From NCBI GenBank assembly GCA_050246795.1, contig JBFWVJ010000010.1, forward strand, positions 1 to 44,607: a stretch of 44,607 nucleotides of DNA, in the 5' to 3' direction. The position numbers and the translations under genes are program-made. Below, one piece after another: positions 1-8,600 of the stretch. The notes beneath the pieces were generated by a model, which had not been told where the DNA came from, searched no databases, and worked only from the letters and a program-made list of their open reading frames with translations. Origin of the DNA: JBFWVJ01 sp050246795. Its GTDB lineage: Bacteria; Patescibacteriota; Gracilibacteria; JAUYGZ01. The stretch's first letter is position 1. Each line of letters begins with the position of its first letter.

Positions 1-2
1 TT

Positions 3-116
3 CATCGTCTCAAAAACTTTAGAAGAGTTTGTACACGCTTTGACAAGCTCGATACTTCCTATTGCGGCTTCATATTTCTTGGACTCATCCTGCTTCTTTT
101 CAAATCCTTATGTTAA
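3..116 (+). mobile_element. IS5-family transposase, C-terminal fragment (left window edge)
   Basis: The plus-strand frame from position 3 is open to a TAA at 114-116 and encodes the last ~37 residues of a DDE transposase. It contains RLKNFRR, then TRFDKLDTSY, then a hydrophobic end (FIFLGLILLLF), the usual ending of IS5-family transposases (R-K-N-F-R, R-x-D-K-L-D, hydrophobic helix). The rest lies outside the window. The bases after the stop (ACAGTGCC) are probably the insertion sequence's terminal repeat, and the adjoining CTAG at 123-126 would suit an IS5-type target duplication. The same sequence in reverse complement closes the window at 44490-44607. Family assignment is by recognition of the C-terminal pattern only. 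Confidence 0.75.
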
Positions 117-121
117 CAGTG

Positions 122-147
122 CCTAGCCCCCTTGTAAGGGGGCTAGG
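122..147. repeat. GC-rich palindrome next to the IS end
   Basis: Arms CCTAGCCCCCTT (122-133) and AAGGGGGCTAGG (136-147) are perfect reverse complements with a 2-base loop. It is followed by GGGGTTAAAT. The same C-run/G-run style recurs at 34930-35072, so it looks like an intergenic REP-type element into which the insertion sequence inserted at CTAG. No gene is visible from here to 278. Confidence 0.7.
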
Positions 148-278
148 GGGTTAAATATATGTAACGCTTCGCATTTCCTCACGTACTAATAGGTGATGTT
201 CTTTGACGTATTGGCGAAATAACCATTGGATTTGTTCTTGGCTCGTGATAGGCTTATGAAAGCCAAAAAAGGGAGCCT

Positions 279-809
279 ATGAACTATCCTGAGTTTGAAG
301 CGTACTACGATCAGTACAAGCACAAGATTTATTCGTATTTGTACTATCGTTCCGGTCGAAATAAGGAGTTGGCAGAGGATTTGACCTCTGAGGTCTTTAT
401 GAAGGCACTGGAGAAGTTTGAGTCCTACAAGCCGGACAGCAGCTTTCAGAGTTGGGTCTACGCGATCGCCCACAATCACCTGGTTGATCATTTTCGAAAA
501 GACAAGGGAGCAAAAGTCGATCTGGATGAAGTGGAAAATATTTTGGAAAGCGACGGTGATGCCCGATCCAGCCTGATGAAGCGGGTGGCGAGCGAGGAAG
601 TGCAAGAGTTGCTTTCCTATCTTTCTGATGAAGAACGGGAAATCGTTCTGCTCCGCTACCAACAAGAGCTTCCCATGCAAGACATCGCCGATATCGTCGG
701 CATGCCGGATTCCACCGTCCGTGTGGTGATCCACCGGGCCTTGGCCAAGCTTCGCAAACGCTACGCGGTTATTTACGCCAGTTTCTTCTTCGTCACCTTC
801 CTCTTTTAG
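279..809 (+). CDS. ECF-type RNA polymerase sigma factor
   Basis: This 176-residue protein is an extracytoplasmic-function sigma-70 factor that would direct RNA polymerase to a small regulon. Region 2 spans about residues 5-75 (YSYLYYRSG, AEDLTSEVFMKALE, FQSWVYAIAHNHLVDHFRK). Region 4 spans about 105-160 and holds the helix-turn-helix (LPMQDIADIVGMPDSTVRVV) followed by HRALAKLRKRY. Length is typical of the family. The ATG at 279 has GGGAG a few bases upstream. The last ~14 residues (AVIYASFFFVTFLF) are strikingly hydrophobic, unusual for a soluble sigma factor. The next gene, 60 bp downstream, encodes a membrane protein that may control it. The regulon cannot be deduced from the window. Confidence 0.93.
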   Translation: MNYPEFEAYYDQYKHKIYSYLYYRSGRNKELAEDLTSEVFMKALEKFESYKPDSSFQSWVYAIAHNHLVDHFRKDKGAKVDLDEVENILESDGDARSSLMKRVASEEVQELLSYLSDEEREIVLLRYQQELPMQDIADIVGMPDSTVRVVIHRALAKLRKRYAVIYASFFFVTFLF

Positions 810-869
810 CCTCCAACTTCGAAGAAATCTGTCTTTTCTCTTTCCCTTTTTATCTTTCACTTTTGCTCC

Positions 870-2843
870 ATGAGCCTGGTCGATAAACCTTTCAAAGAAG
901 CGATTCGCGAGCTTCCCACCAAAAAACTTTCCTGGTGGGCGGACCGACGCATCAAAAAAATGCTGCGCTACCGCGCGGCGGAATTGGAAGGTCGTTCGCT
1001 GTGGTTGTGGGGATTCGCCAAGCAGCTGGTAGCCGTACCGGTGGCTTTTGCGGTGTTTGTCACTGCTCTGGGGGGATATGCTTATTCCAGTCCGACCGTG
1101 GTTCGCGGAGATATGCTGTACGCTATGAAGACGACGGTGGAGGACTATCGATATCCACGTGAAGGCACTTCGGAAGACCGGATCACCTATCATTTGTGGT
1201 TGAGCGAGCGGCGATACGATGAGGTGGATGAGATTCTTCGAAGACTTGGGAAAGAGCCCTTGGTCTTGATCCCCGCTGCGCGAGCGTCGAACGGAGTGGA
1301 GGAAGGCTTGAGTGAACTGGACCAGATTTTGTTGGAAACCCTGCAAAGCGCCACGCAGCATGTGGACTATGCTTTCTTAATCTCTGATGAAATCCGGGAA
1401 GTGGAACGGGTGAAGGTGGTGACAACGCAGATTCAGCAGACCTTGGAAAAGCAAAAAACCTTCTTGGAAAAGGCCACGCCGGTGTTGAAAGAGGTCAAGC
1501 TTCGCGAGCGGAAGAAAGCTCGGGTGAAGAGGGAACGACCTGTTCAGGAGACGGTTGTGCCGAGTGAGTCGATCCCTGAAACGACGGAACCGATCGTTGA
1601 AACGGTTCCTCCAGTGAATGAAGTGGAAGAAGTGCCAGCTGTTGAATCCACACAGCCGGTTGCTTCTGAACCGGTTGAAGAACCGGTGATTTCTTCAGGA
1701 GAACCCGTCACAGAGCCTGTTGAGGAACCTCTCATGGTTGAAGTTTTTGAGGAGGATGAAGAAGACGAGCTGGAAGATGTCGGGGCGTTTTTGGAAGATC
1801 GCTTTAGCTTCCAACAAGAACTCTTAAAGAGATTTGATGATGCCATTGGAGAAGCTGATCTTGCGGGGATGAAGGTGGTTCGACTGACGGTGCATGTGAA
1901 GCCCCTTCAGCAAGAAGTGGATCCTTCGGAGGATTTGTTTCGGGAAGCGTTGGTAGTTCACTACGAACGATCACAACAGCTTCTCCAGTCGGAACTGGAT
2001 GAATTGGATCAAGAATTGATCGTTTCGGAAGAATCCGAAGACGTGCCGCAAGAAGATCCGGAAACCGCCATCGCCGAAGTTCCTGAAGCTGCTGAAGAGA
2101 GTGTTCCATCACCTCAGATCGTTGAGCAAACTCCAGAGGAGGACATTTCCTCGATAGCAGTTGAGCCGAAACAGGAACCCGTTGCTGTCGTGACGGAGCC
2201 AGAACCGGTTGCGACAGAACCTGTGCTTGAATCGACTCCAGTGGTGAGTACCGAGACTCCTGTTTCGATCAGCACACCTGAGCCAGTTCCTATTGAAAAG
2301 GAAGTTCAAGAGAAGGAATCGAAAGAAGGGTCAGAAATGGAGGTCAAAGAAGAGCTTCCGGTCGCCTTGCCGCAGGAAGAAGTGCTGCGATCATTGCTGG
2401 CTCCGACCTCTGTTCCTAGCAAAGCCCCTGACGTGGTTCCTCCACCGCCTGAGAATCTTGTTTTGCCTGTCCCTGGTGAAGCTAAGGTTCTTCCAGCAGT
2501 TGAACCAGAAAAACCTAAGACAGAATGTGAACTGAAAGCGGAGGCATTCTGCGCTAATTCCGAACAAAAAAATTGTACAGAAAAAGCTGTTCAGGAATGC
2601 GAAGAGCGGTTGAAGAAAGAACGAGAAAAGAAAGAAAAAGAACGACAAATCCAGGAAAAAACCGAGCGAGCGAAGCAGGAATTGCAGGAAATCCAACTCA
2701 AGATGGAACAGTTGAGGATGAATTTCAAAAACAGTGCACCTGAAATCCAGAAAGTTCCAGAAGAGTTGAAGGCGGGGATGTTTCGTCAGCAATCAGGTTT
2801 AAAGGTCAAGGACGAGAGTGTTCTCGAAAATGTCAGAAGATAA
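870..2843 (+). CDS. Membrane-anchored DUF5667-like protein, possible partner of the sigma factor
   Basis: The 657-residue protein has an N-terminal basic cytoplasmic segment (about 1-48, two KK pairs and RRIKKMLRYR). A single membrane span follows at about 50-70, then a segment typical of DUF5667 (SPTVVRGDMLYAMKTTVED, then HLWLSERRYDEV; about 74-125). Proteins with this domain often follow ECF sigma genes. The middle (about 210-310 and 395-540) is a low-complexity linker rich in Glu, Pro, Val and Thr with many EPV/EEP repeats, expected to be extended outside the membrane. The C-terminus has a four-Cys patch (CELKAEAFC, NC, ECEERL) followed by a highly charged probable coiled coil (about 575-640). 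Co-orientation with the sigma gene suggests an anti-sigma or stress-sensing role, which is inference. No zinc-binding anti-sigma motif is visible. Confidence 0.8.
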   Translation: MSLVDKPFKEAIRELPTKKLSWWADRRIKKMLRYRAAELEGRSLWLWGFAKQLVAVPVAFAVFVTALGGYAYSSPTVVRGDMLYAMKTTVEDYRYPREGTSEDRITYHLWLSERRYDEVDEILRRLGKEPLVLIPAARASNGVEEGLSELDQILLETLQSATQHVDYAFLISDEIREVERVKVVTTQIQQTLEKQKTFLEKATPVLKEVKLRERKKARVKRERPVQETVVPSESIPETTEPIVETVPPVNEVEEVPAVESTQPVASEPVEEPVISSGEPVTEPVEEPLMVEVFEEDEEDELEDVGAFLEDRFSFQQELLKRFDDAIGEADLAGMKVVRLTVHVKPLQQEVDPSEDLFREALVVHYERSQQLLQSELDELDQELIVSEESEDVPQEDPETAIAEVPEAAEESVPSPQIVEQTPEEDISSIAVEPKQEPVAVVTEPEPVATEPVLESTPVVSTETPVSISTPEPVPIEKEVQEKESKEGSEMEVKEELPVALPQEEVLRSLLAPTSVPSKAPDVVPPPPENLVLPVPGEAKVLPAVEPEKPKTECELKAEAFCANSEQKNCTEKAVQECEERLKKEREKKEKERQIQEKTERAKQELQEIQLKMEQLRMNFKNSAPEIQKVPEELKAGMFRQQSGLKVKDESVLENVRR

Positions 2844-2861
2844 GTGCTCCCGTTTGAAAAG

Positions 2862-2886
2862 AGCAAGGTTTTCATCCTTGTTTTTT
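2862..2886 (+). terminator. Probable Rho-independent terminator after the DUF5667-like gene
   Basis: A short stem CAAGG (2864-2868) pairs with CCTTG (2876-2880) across a 7-base loop and runs straight into six T residues (2881-2886), 18 bases past the stop. The stem is only 5 bp, so strength is uncertain. Confidence 0.5.
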
Positions 2887-2934
2887 CAGCTTTTTTTATT
2901 AGACTGCCGCCGTGTCATTCACCAAGGAGGTTTT

Positions 2935-3039
2935 ATGCAAAACGAGAATGAGGAAGTGGCGCTCGTGTTGAAGGTTGTTTTGCTAGCGGCAGGTCTTATT
3001 TTTTTCTGTTTTTTTGTACTCCTCGTCTTGTGTCGATGA
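2935..3039 (+). CDS. 34-residue single-span membrane protein
   Basis: A small gene with a near-perfect ribosome binding site: AAGGAGG at 2924-2930, four bases, then ATG at 2935. The product begins MQNENEEVALVLK and then forms one hydrophobic helix (VVLLAAGLIFFCFFVLLVL) ending in CR and a TGA stop. The frame stays open upstream to 2818, but the Shine-Dalgarno sequence fixes the start here. It has its own terminator just downstream and a predicted terminator upstream, so it is probably an independent unit. The function is unknown. Small single-span proteins of this shape can be regulators of membrane complexes or toxin-like peptides, and nothing here distinguishes these. Confidence 0.7.
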   Translation: MQNENEEVALVLKVVLLAAGLIFFCFFVLLVLCR

Positions 3040-3043
3040 CGCT

Positions 3044-3097
3044 GAGCATTGGTGTTGCCATGTTGTTCTGGGATGCCAATGCTCGCTGCTTTTTTTC
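3044..3097 (+). terminator. Rho-independent terminator after the 34-aa gene
   Basis: GAGCATTGG (3044-3052) pairs perfectly with CCAATGCTC (3076-3084). A T-run at 3090-3096 follows after a short GCTGC spacer. It lies 5 bases after the stop codon of the small membrane protein. Confidence 0.65.
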
Positions 3098-3172
3098 TCA
3101 AGTCGACATGCCCCCGCTAGTGAAAGTGTCCGAAAATTGAATGCTTAAGTGGGGTTAGAAAAGCTGTCAGCC

Positions 3173-3200
3173 TTGTTGTAGGGGTCTTTTTGTCTATAAT
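3173..3200 (+). promoter_or_regulatory. Predicted sigma-70 promoter for the 45-aa membrane protein
   Basis: A consensus -10 box TATAAT (3195-3200) lies 16 bases downstream of TTGTTG (3173-3178), which matches the start of the -35 consensus. Transcription would begin near 3207, leaving a ~26-base leader with GAGGAGG before the ATG at 3233. Confidence 0.65.
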
Positions 3201-3232
3201 ACCAATGTCATCTTTCATGAGGAGGAAGAAAC

Positions 3233-3370
3233 ATGCGTCCTGAAGAAATGAAGGCTTGGGCAGCTGCTATTATGATCCTGTTGCTGCTGGTAGTAGGAGT
3301 GATGTTTGTTTTTCGGAAAAAAGATCCACCGTTCGATGACATCGAGTACTGGTATCCGCGTCCGCGCTGA
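3233..3370 (+). CDS. 45-residue single-span membrane protein
   Basis: This small gene was found by its context: a consensus promoter, then GAGGAGGAAG, then ATG at 3233, and a TGA at 3368-3370. The product has a short N-terminus (MRPEEMKAWAA) and one membrane helix (IMILLLLVVGVMFVF). Its polar tail begins RKKDPPFDD and ends YWYPRPR, with the positive residues after the helix suggesting an N-out, C-in orientation. It resembles the 34-residue neighbour only in layout, not in sequence. The function is unknown. A longer frame at 3306-3512 in another phase overlaps it but runs into the tandem repeat and is not favoured. Confidence 0.65.
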   Translation: MRPEEMKAWAAAIMILLLLVVGVMFVFRKKDPPFDDIEYWYPRPR

Positions 3371-3399
3371 TACCAGCGCTCAGCCTTTGATGGATTATG

Positions 3400-3831
3400 C
3401 TGTGAAGAGCGAATGGTGTTCCGCTAGCCACCTTTCAGCATCGATCGCCGCTTCGCCTTCCTTCGCGCCATCCAAAAACCTGCGGCTACGGAAGACTTCG
3501 CTGGTTTGTTGAACTGATGTTAGGATTGGAAAATGCGATGATGCTCAGCCAACCGTCTTTCCGCATCAATCGCCGCTTCGCCTTCCTTCGCGCCATCCAA
3601 AAACCTGCGGCTACGGAAGACTTCGCTGGTTTGTTGAACTGATGTTAGGATTGGAAAATGCCATGATGCTCAGCCAACCATCTTTCTGCATCAATCGCCG
3701 CTTCGCCTTCCTTCGCGCCATCCAAAAACTTGCGGCTACGGAAGACTTCGCTGGTTTGTTGAACTGATGTTAGGATTGGAAAATGCCATGATGCTCAGCC
3801 AACCATCTTTCCGCATCAATCGCCGCTTCGC
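3400..3831. repeat. 125-bp tandem repeat grown from the trxB 3' end
   Basis: The motif CTTCGCCTTCCTTCGCGCC begins at 3451, 3576 and 3701, and the matching CTTCGC of trxB begins at 3826, so the period is exactly 125 bp. On the minus strand each unit carries the end of the trxB coding sequence (AAIDAERWLAEHHGIFQS and stop), fused to a foreign-looking stretch (EVFRSRRFLDGAKEGE). The unit farthest from trxB (minus-strand reading 3452 to about 3400) is diverged and would end in AEHHSLFTA. The units near trxB are almost identical, differing by single bases, which points to recent expansion. It is not a CRISPR array: the units adjoin without variable spacers. Confidence 0.9.
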
Positions 3832-4699
3832 ATCCCATGCCTGCCGCTGTGATCGCTTGCATGTAGCGGTGGTCGTAGACATCTCCGGAGACGAACACGC
3901 CCGCTACTGACGTCATACTGTGCTGGGTTCGTTTGATGTAGCCTTTTTCATCCATGTCGACATGGCCTTCAAAGATCTGGGTGGCTGGAGTGTGTCCGAT
4001 GCCGAGGAAGGCTCCTTCGATGGGCATTTCGGTTCGTTCGTCGGTGATGAGGTTGTGCAGTTTTACGCCTTCGAGCTTGGTGGTGCCGGTGAATTCTTCC
4101 ACCGTGGTGTTCCAGATGAAGTCGATTTTGGGATTATCAAAAGCGCGTTGCTGCATGATCTTGCTGGCCTTGAGTTCGTCTCGTCGGTGGATAACGGTGA
4201 CTTTTTCGGCGAATTTGGTGAGGAAGGTGGCCTCTTCCATGGCTGTATCGCCGCCGCCGATGACGATCACTTTTTTGCCCTTGAAGAAGAACCCGTCACA
4301 GGTGGCGCAGGCAGAAATGCCTTTGCTCTGGAATTCTTTCTCTCCGGGGACTTCCAGCCATTTGGCTTTGGATCCGGTGGCGATGATGACGGTTTTGGTT
4401 TCGTAGACTTGATCATCGACGTACACTTTTTTCACAGCACCGGAAAAGTCGACTTTCGTAGCATTCTTGGTGATAAATTCGGTTCCAAATCGTTCTGCTT
4501 GGTCTCGGAAGAGTTTCATCATTTCAGGACCGGTGATTCCTTTCGGAAAGCCAGGAAAGTTTTCGACTTCGGTGGTGAGCATGAGTTGTCCGCCGGGCGT
4601 ATTGCCTTCGATGCAGAGCACTTTCATGTCAGCACGTGCGTTGTAAATCGCTGCGGTCAGTCCTGCGGGGCCGGAGCCAATGATGATGGAATCGTACAT
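3770..4699 (-). CDS. trxB: Thioredoxin reductase (NADPH)
   Basis: This 309-residue flavoenzyme transfers electrons from NADPH through FAD to thioredoxin in the cytoplasm. The FAD-binding Rossmann motif GSGPAGL is at residues 8-14, and the redox-active CATC is at 131-134, within ISACATCDGFFF. The NADPH motif is GGGDTAMEE at 148-156, and the C-terminal FAD contact is FVSGDVYDHRYMQA. Length and domain order match the low-molecular-weight bacterial family. The last ~18 residues (AAIDAERWLAEHHGIFQS) lie in the 125-bp tandem repeat, so the current C-terminus may have been replaced by repeat expansion. Upstream on the minus strand lie a GTAAGG-type array and then guanylate kinase; a shared transcript is possible. 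Confidence 0.97.
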   Translation of the reverse strand: MYDSIIIGSGPAGLTAAIYNARADMKVLCIEGNTPGGQLMLTTEVENFPGFPKGITGPEMMKLFRDQAERFGTEFITKNATKVDFSGAVKKVYVDDQVYETKTVIIATGSKAKWLEVPGEKEFQSKGISACATCDGFFFKGKKVIVIGGGDTAMEEATFLTKFAEKVTVIHRRDELKASKIMQQRAFDNPKIDFIWNTTVEEFTGTTKLEGVKLHNLITDERTEMPIEGAFLGIGHTPATQIFEGHVDMDEKGYIKRTQHSMTSVAGVFVSGDVYDHRYMQAITAAGMGCEAAIDAERWLAEHHGIFQS

Positions 4700-4747
4700 G
4701 GGGAAGGGGCGTAAGGATTATAAGGATCGTAACGATCGTAAGGATAG
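4700..4747. repeat. GTAAGG-type short-word array
   Basis: Read on the plus strand, GGGGAAGGGGCGTAAGG (4700-4716) is followed by degenerate 9-base steps (ATTATAAGG, ATCGTAACG, ATCGTAAGG). The same lead-in and words occur after the giant gene and three of its neighbours. Here the array fills the spacer upstream of trxB, between trxB and gmk. Confidence 0.75.
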
Positions 4748-4782
4748 ATTCTTCATACAAATTTTCAACCCAGTGGTGTTGT

Positions 4783-5367
4783 CTATTTTACCGCTTCCAT
4801 GATGGCTTCGAGTTTTTTGTACACGTCTTCGATGGTGTCGGATTCGCTGGTTTCGATCATGGAAGTGCAGAGGTGCGCTTGGTCGATTTCTCTGCGGGCG
4901 CTTTCGAGGCGGGCGTTGAGTTCTCGTTCTTTGATTTCGCTGCGTTCGGTGATGCGTTTGATCAGGGTTTCTTCGTTTGGCGGAAGGATAAAGATCGATC
5001 GCAGCTTTTTTTTCAATTCATCGAAGTGTCCTTCGTCGAGGGTTTTTTGGATTTGGATCAGGCCCTGGATATCCAGTTCTTTGATGACCGTTTTTCCTTC
5101 TTTCAAAGCGTCTTCAATGGGCTTGCGCAGGGTGCCGTACCTGGCGGCCTGATGGACTTGGGCCCATTCCAAGAAATCGCCGTTGTCGATGTGGGCATCG
5201 AATTCCTCGTCGGAAATGAAGTGGTAGGGATTTCCCTGAGATTCTCCCGGGCGCATTTTTCGGGTGGTGATGGACTTTGGGAAAAGGTATTCGGGATGAC
5301 GTTCCCGCAGGAGGTTGATCTGGGTGCCTTTGCCGACGCCGGAAGGGCCGAGGAGTAAAAAAAGCAT
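4783..5367 (-). CDS. gmk: Guanylate kinase
   Basis: The 194-residue product phosphorylates GMP to GDP with ATP. The P-loop GPSGVGKG (residues 7-14) sits at the N-terminus. The GMP-binding region follows (SITTRKMRPGE, then NPYHFISDEEF), as do the lid and core segments FLEWAQVH and YGT. ILPP and the RL-type acidic helices complete the fold. The frame continues upstream to 5406, but those 13 codons lie in an intergenic ACAATA/ATAAACGAT word repeat. The ATG at 5367, which places the P-loop at the usual distance, is therefore chosen. No Shine-Dalgarno sequence precedes it. The gene is divergent from the giant SLH gene. Confidence 0.95.
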   Translation of the reverse strand: MLFLLLGPSGVGKGTQINLLRERHPEYLFPKSITTRKMRPGESQGNPYHFISDEEFDAHIDNGDFLEWAQVHQAARYGTLRKPIEDALKEGKTVIKELDIQGLIQIQKTLDEGHFDELKKKLRSIFILPPNEETLIKRITERSEIKERELNARLESARREIDQAHLCTSMIETSESDTIEDVYKKLEAIMEAVK

Positions 5368-5438
5368 ACGATAAACGATAATCAATAAACGATGGACGAT
5401 GGACAATAGGTTTTTATCGTTTATTGTCTATTGTCATT
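5368..5438. repeat. Inverted short-word element (ATAAACGAT / ACAATAGAC type)
   Basis: The left part (5368-5410) repeats words such as ATAAACGAT, GATGGAC and ACAATAG. The right part (5411-5438) holds their reverse complements (ATCGTTTATTGTC, CTATTGTCATTG), giving an imperfect hairpin. Near-copies occur at 26590-26672 and 36183-36250. The following bases to 5609 hold a weak 7-bp hairpin, ATACGCC/GGCGTAT (5551-5583), and no gene. Confidence 0.75.
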
Positions 5439-5609
5439 GTTCTTCAGTAGCATAGGGGAAAATGAGAGTTGAGAAAAGTGAGAGTGGTTGCGTTTAGGTT
5501 TTTCTTCAGGGTGACGAAATTCTCTTTCATGAGGAAATTTCCATGGTCTGATACGCCGGTTTTTATCGATCAGGATGGCGTATTTTGATAGTTTTGAGGA
5601 TGGTGTATT

Positions 5610-8600
5610 GTGATTTTCTTTTGTTTGTCGAACTTGTTTAGAAAAAGCTCATTAGAAAGCCAAAAAAAAAGGTTGAGGCCGGTGGTTTTTTTCGCGTCCC
5701 TTTTGAAGGGGTCCTCCTTTGCTGGTTGGCAGCGATGGGTTTCTGTGGGATTGGTGACGGTGATCGCAGCCAATACAGGGCTTTTCAGTGGGGCGGTGTA
5801 CGCTCAAACCTATGAAGTGAAGTTGGATGATTTTCGCAGTGAATCCCTCGAAGACCAAAACGAGTATGGGTTGGTGAATGTGTTGGTCGAAGGAGGGCTT
5901 TTGGAAGACCGCAGTATCTCCGGTCATGTGCGTCAGTACTGTGAACGAATTCAGGAGGTATTGGGGACGGTCTGTACCATCACTCCCTGGGAAGGGGAAA
6001 GCGCTTCGAGGGTGGTGGAGGCTTTGCAGCAGTTGTATTTCGAAGGCTTGGAAGTCGAAGATGGGATCGGAAAGTTAGTCGGTTTGGTCGTCGTCGGTGA
6101 CGTGCCGCTTCCGGTGGTGTACAATGGCCAGGATTCTTTTCCGAGTTTGTTCCCGTACACGGATTTCGTGAAGCCGGCCTATGTGTTTGACCCGGAGCAG
6201 GAACTGTTTGTGAAGTCATCGTCTTCACAGTCTCAGGCGGAAATCTGGCATGGCTTGATCCGTCCGCCGGGAGAGGGAGAAGAACGTTTGGAAGCCTTGC
6301 GTGGGTTTTTTGAAAAAAATGCTTTGTTTTATGAAGGGGATGATATTTTTTCCGTGTTTCGCAATGAAATTGGGTTCCATGATCAGTTTTGGGAAAACGA
6401 TGCCTTCGACAATGAAAACAAAAAATGGTATCTCAAAAAAATGTCCCTCTTGGACCGGATCATGCACTACCGATACAACGGTGAGTGGCTGCAGGAACTT
6501 TCCGGAGAAGCTGTCGATCGTTTGAACCAGCTGACGGCTCGGACCTTTGATGATGCTTCAGTAGAGGTGGAGAGGACGGGGACGGATGATGTGAATAGCG
6601 ATCTTGGCTTTTCACCAGGCGACGCGAGGACCCAGGCCAATGCTAGTATCGGAAGGGTCAACCAGGGCAATGAAGACGTGGAAGAATATGGTGGCGGGCG
6701 GCTTGAAGAAACGGTTCCGGACTCCTACAGCCCGGGGCCGATCCGCAATTTTCTCAAGGACTATGTACACGTGGTGCAGCGGTATATTTCAGGGACGGCA
6801 GAGCTGATGGCGACCGCCGGTCGCAGACAGTCGACGGAAACTCTTGCTTCATTGCTGACGAAGATGGACCGGTTTTATAGCACGGTCGTGTTTGCGGCCA
6901 TGCAGGATTTCGAAGCCTATGTGTATCAGCAGGCGGAAGTGATGGCGCTGGATTTCGAACTGATCGATGAATTTGAAAAGCAAAATGATTTTTATACCGA
7001 AGAGGTGACGAGCGCCTTCAATCAGCTTCAGGGAGAAATCTTTGGGAACAATGTTCGGCCGCCCTACGAGGAAGTCCCCAAGTCGAGCATCCTCAAGTAT
7101 GGTTCCAAGATTTTTCATCGTTTCGTGAATGGGGTTCCGGTCGATCAGGTCCAATCCGTCGAAGATTGCTCGTTGGAACGCGGATCGAATTTCGTCTCGG
7201 ATGAAGGAGAGTTTGGACGAGCGGTGACCTTAAACCGCAAGGATAATCCACTCACGGCCCAAGATATTTCCGGTGCCTCCGGCCGGAAGGCCCAGGATGA
7301 GATCAAGCAGATGTACAAGGACCGTGGCTACTGTTCTTACATGGTCAAAGACCAGTGTGTCCCGGGGGGGGCCAAAGTTCCGCTGCTGGATTTCGGGGCA
7401 AGTGAGGTTTTTGAGGGCGACAATGATTATCGACGCTGCTTCAATCATGATGGTCCGAATGTCCCGGAAGTCATCGATCAGGCACAGTTCCATTCGATCC
7501 CGAGTATCGTCAACCACAACGAACCTCGCGGTGAAACGGTGATGAAGATGCTGGAAGCCAAGCTCGCTCATTATTTCCCGCTGGATGCGGTGCGGCATGT
7601 GAGCTTTCTGATGGGAGGTATTGGTCAGTATGCTGATGTGAATGTGGCTCGGATCGAGTATCCGAATTTTTTCGAGTTGAAGGCGGTGGATCGGGAGGTA
7701 GTCGCTGAACAGCTCAATGAATTGGTCGAAGCAAAAGAACGAGAGCTGCGCAAGGTTCGGGTGGAAGCCAATTGGAAACGCTTTGAACAGTACTTGGGAT
7801 TCAGTACGCCGGTGCAAGGAAGAGCGGATTTTTGGAATTATCAGGAAATCCAGGGCTTTGAAAGCCGGTTTCAGAATTACAAAGTGGATGTGATCAAGCT
7901 GCTGCGACCAGAGCTGGATCCTGCCGGCGCGTTGGAAGACTTCGAGGTCGTCGAGCAGTACCTTATCGGGCCGAGTGTTTCTCAAGAAACCGAAGAAGCG
8001 ATTCAAGAGTTGATCACCCAGTACTTTCCGACTTCGTTGGCACAGCAGAACTTGGATCTTCAGTGTGAGTATTCGTATGATGTGCCTCCGGTCGATATTG
8101 ACATCAATCTTCCGAAAGTCGATGTGAATGATCTGCTGGCTTTGCAGGTACCGCAGATCGAAATCCCGAAGTTTAACCCGCCTTCCATTTCGCGAGAATG
8201 TGATAATAAGGTGGCGAAGAGCACGGTCAATGTGGTGCGATCCCTGCGGAGTTTTTATTTCTCACTGGGGGGCGTGGAGGTCGATATCTCGATCCTTCAT
8301 GACGCGGACCAGTTTGTGGAAGTCCTCGATCCGGTGGCAGTGATCTTGTACTTCACTCCAGCACCGCCACCATTGCCACCCAATACCAATCAACTCGCTG
8401 CCATTCGCTTGTTCGAACAGCAGGTGGAAAAACTGATTCAGGATGCGCCTCAACCACTCACTCGGATCAGCAAGGTGGTGAAGCCGGTTTTATTGCAAGA
8501 ACCTGGTGAGTTGGAGGCCTTATCTCAAAAGCATTTTGCCGGACTGCAGGAAGCCCTTCACTGGCTGCACCTGGGGATTGAAGGCAAGCACCGTGAAGGA

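Noticed and set aside
186..1361. 391-codon minus-strand reading frame
   Set aside because: It is antisense to the well-supported sigma factor and the start of the DUF5667-like gene; its translation has no domain and odd composition.
3420..3830. Possible CRISPR array
   Set aside because: The units are 125 bp, adjoin directly and have no unique spacers; no cas gene is present.
5529..5588. 19-codon leader peptide upstream of the giant gene
   Set aside because: It has no ribosome site and overlaps a weak hairpin; there is no sign of an attenuation codon run.
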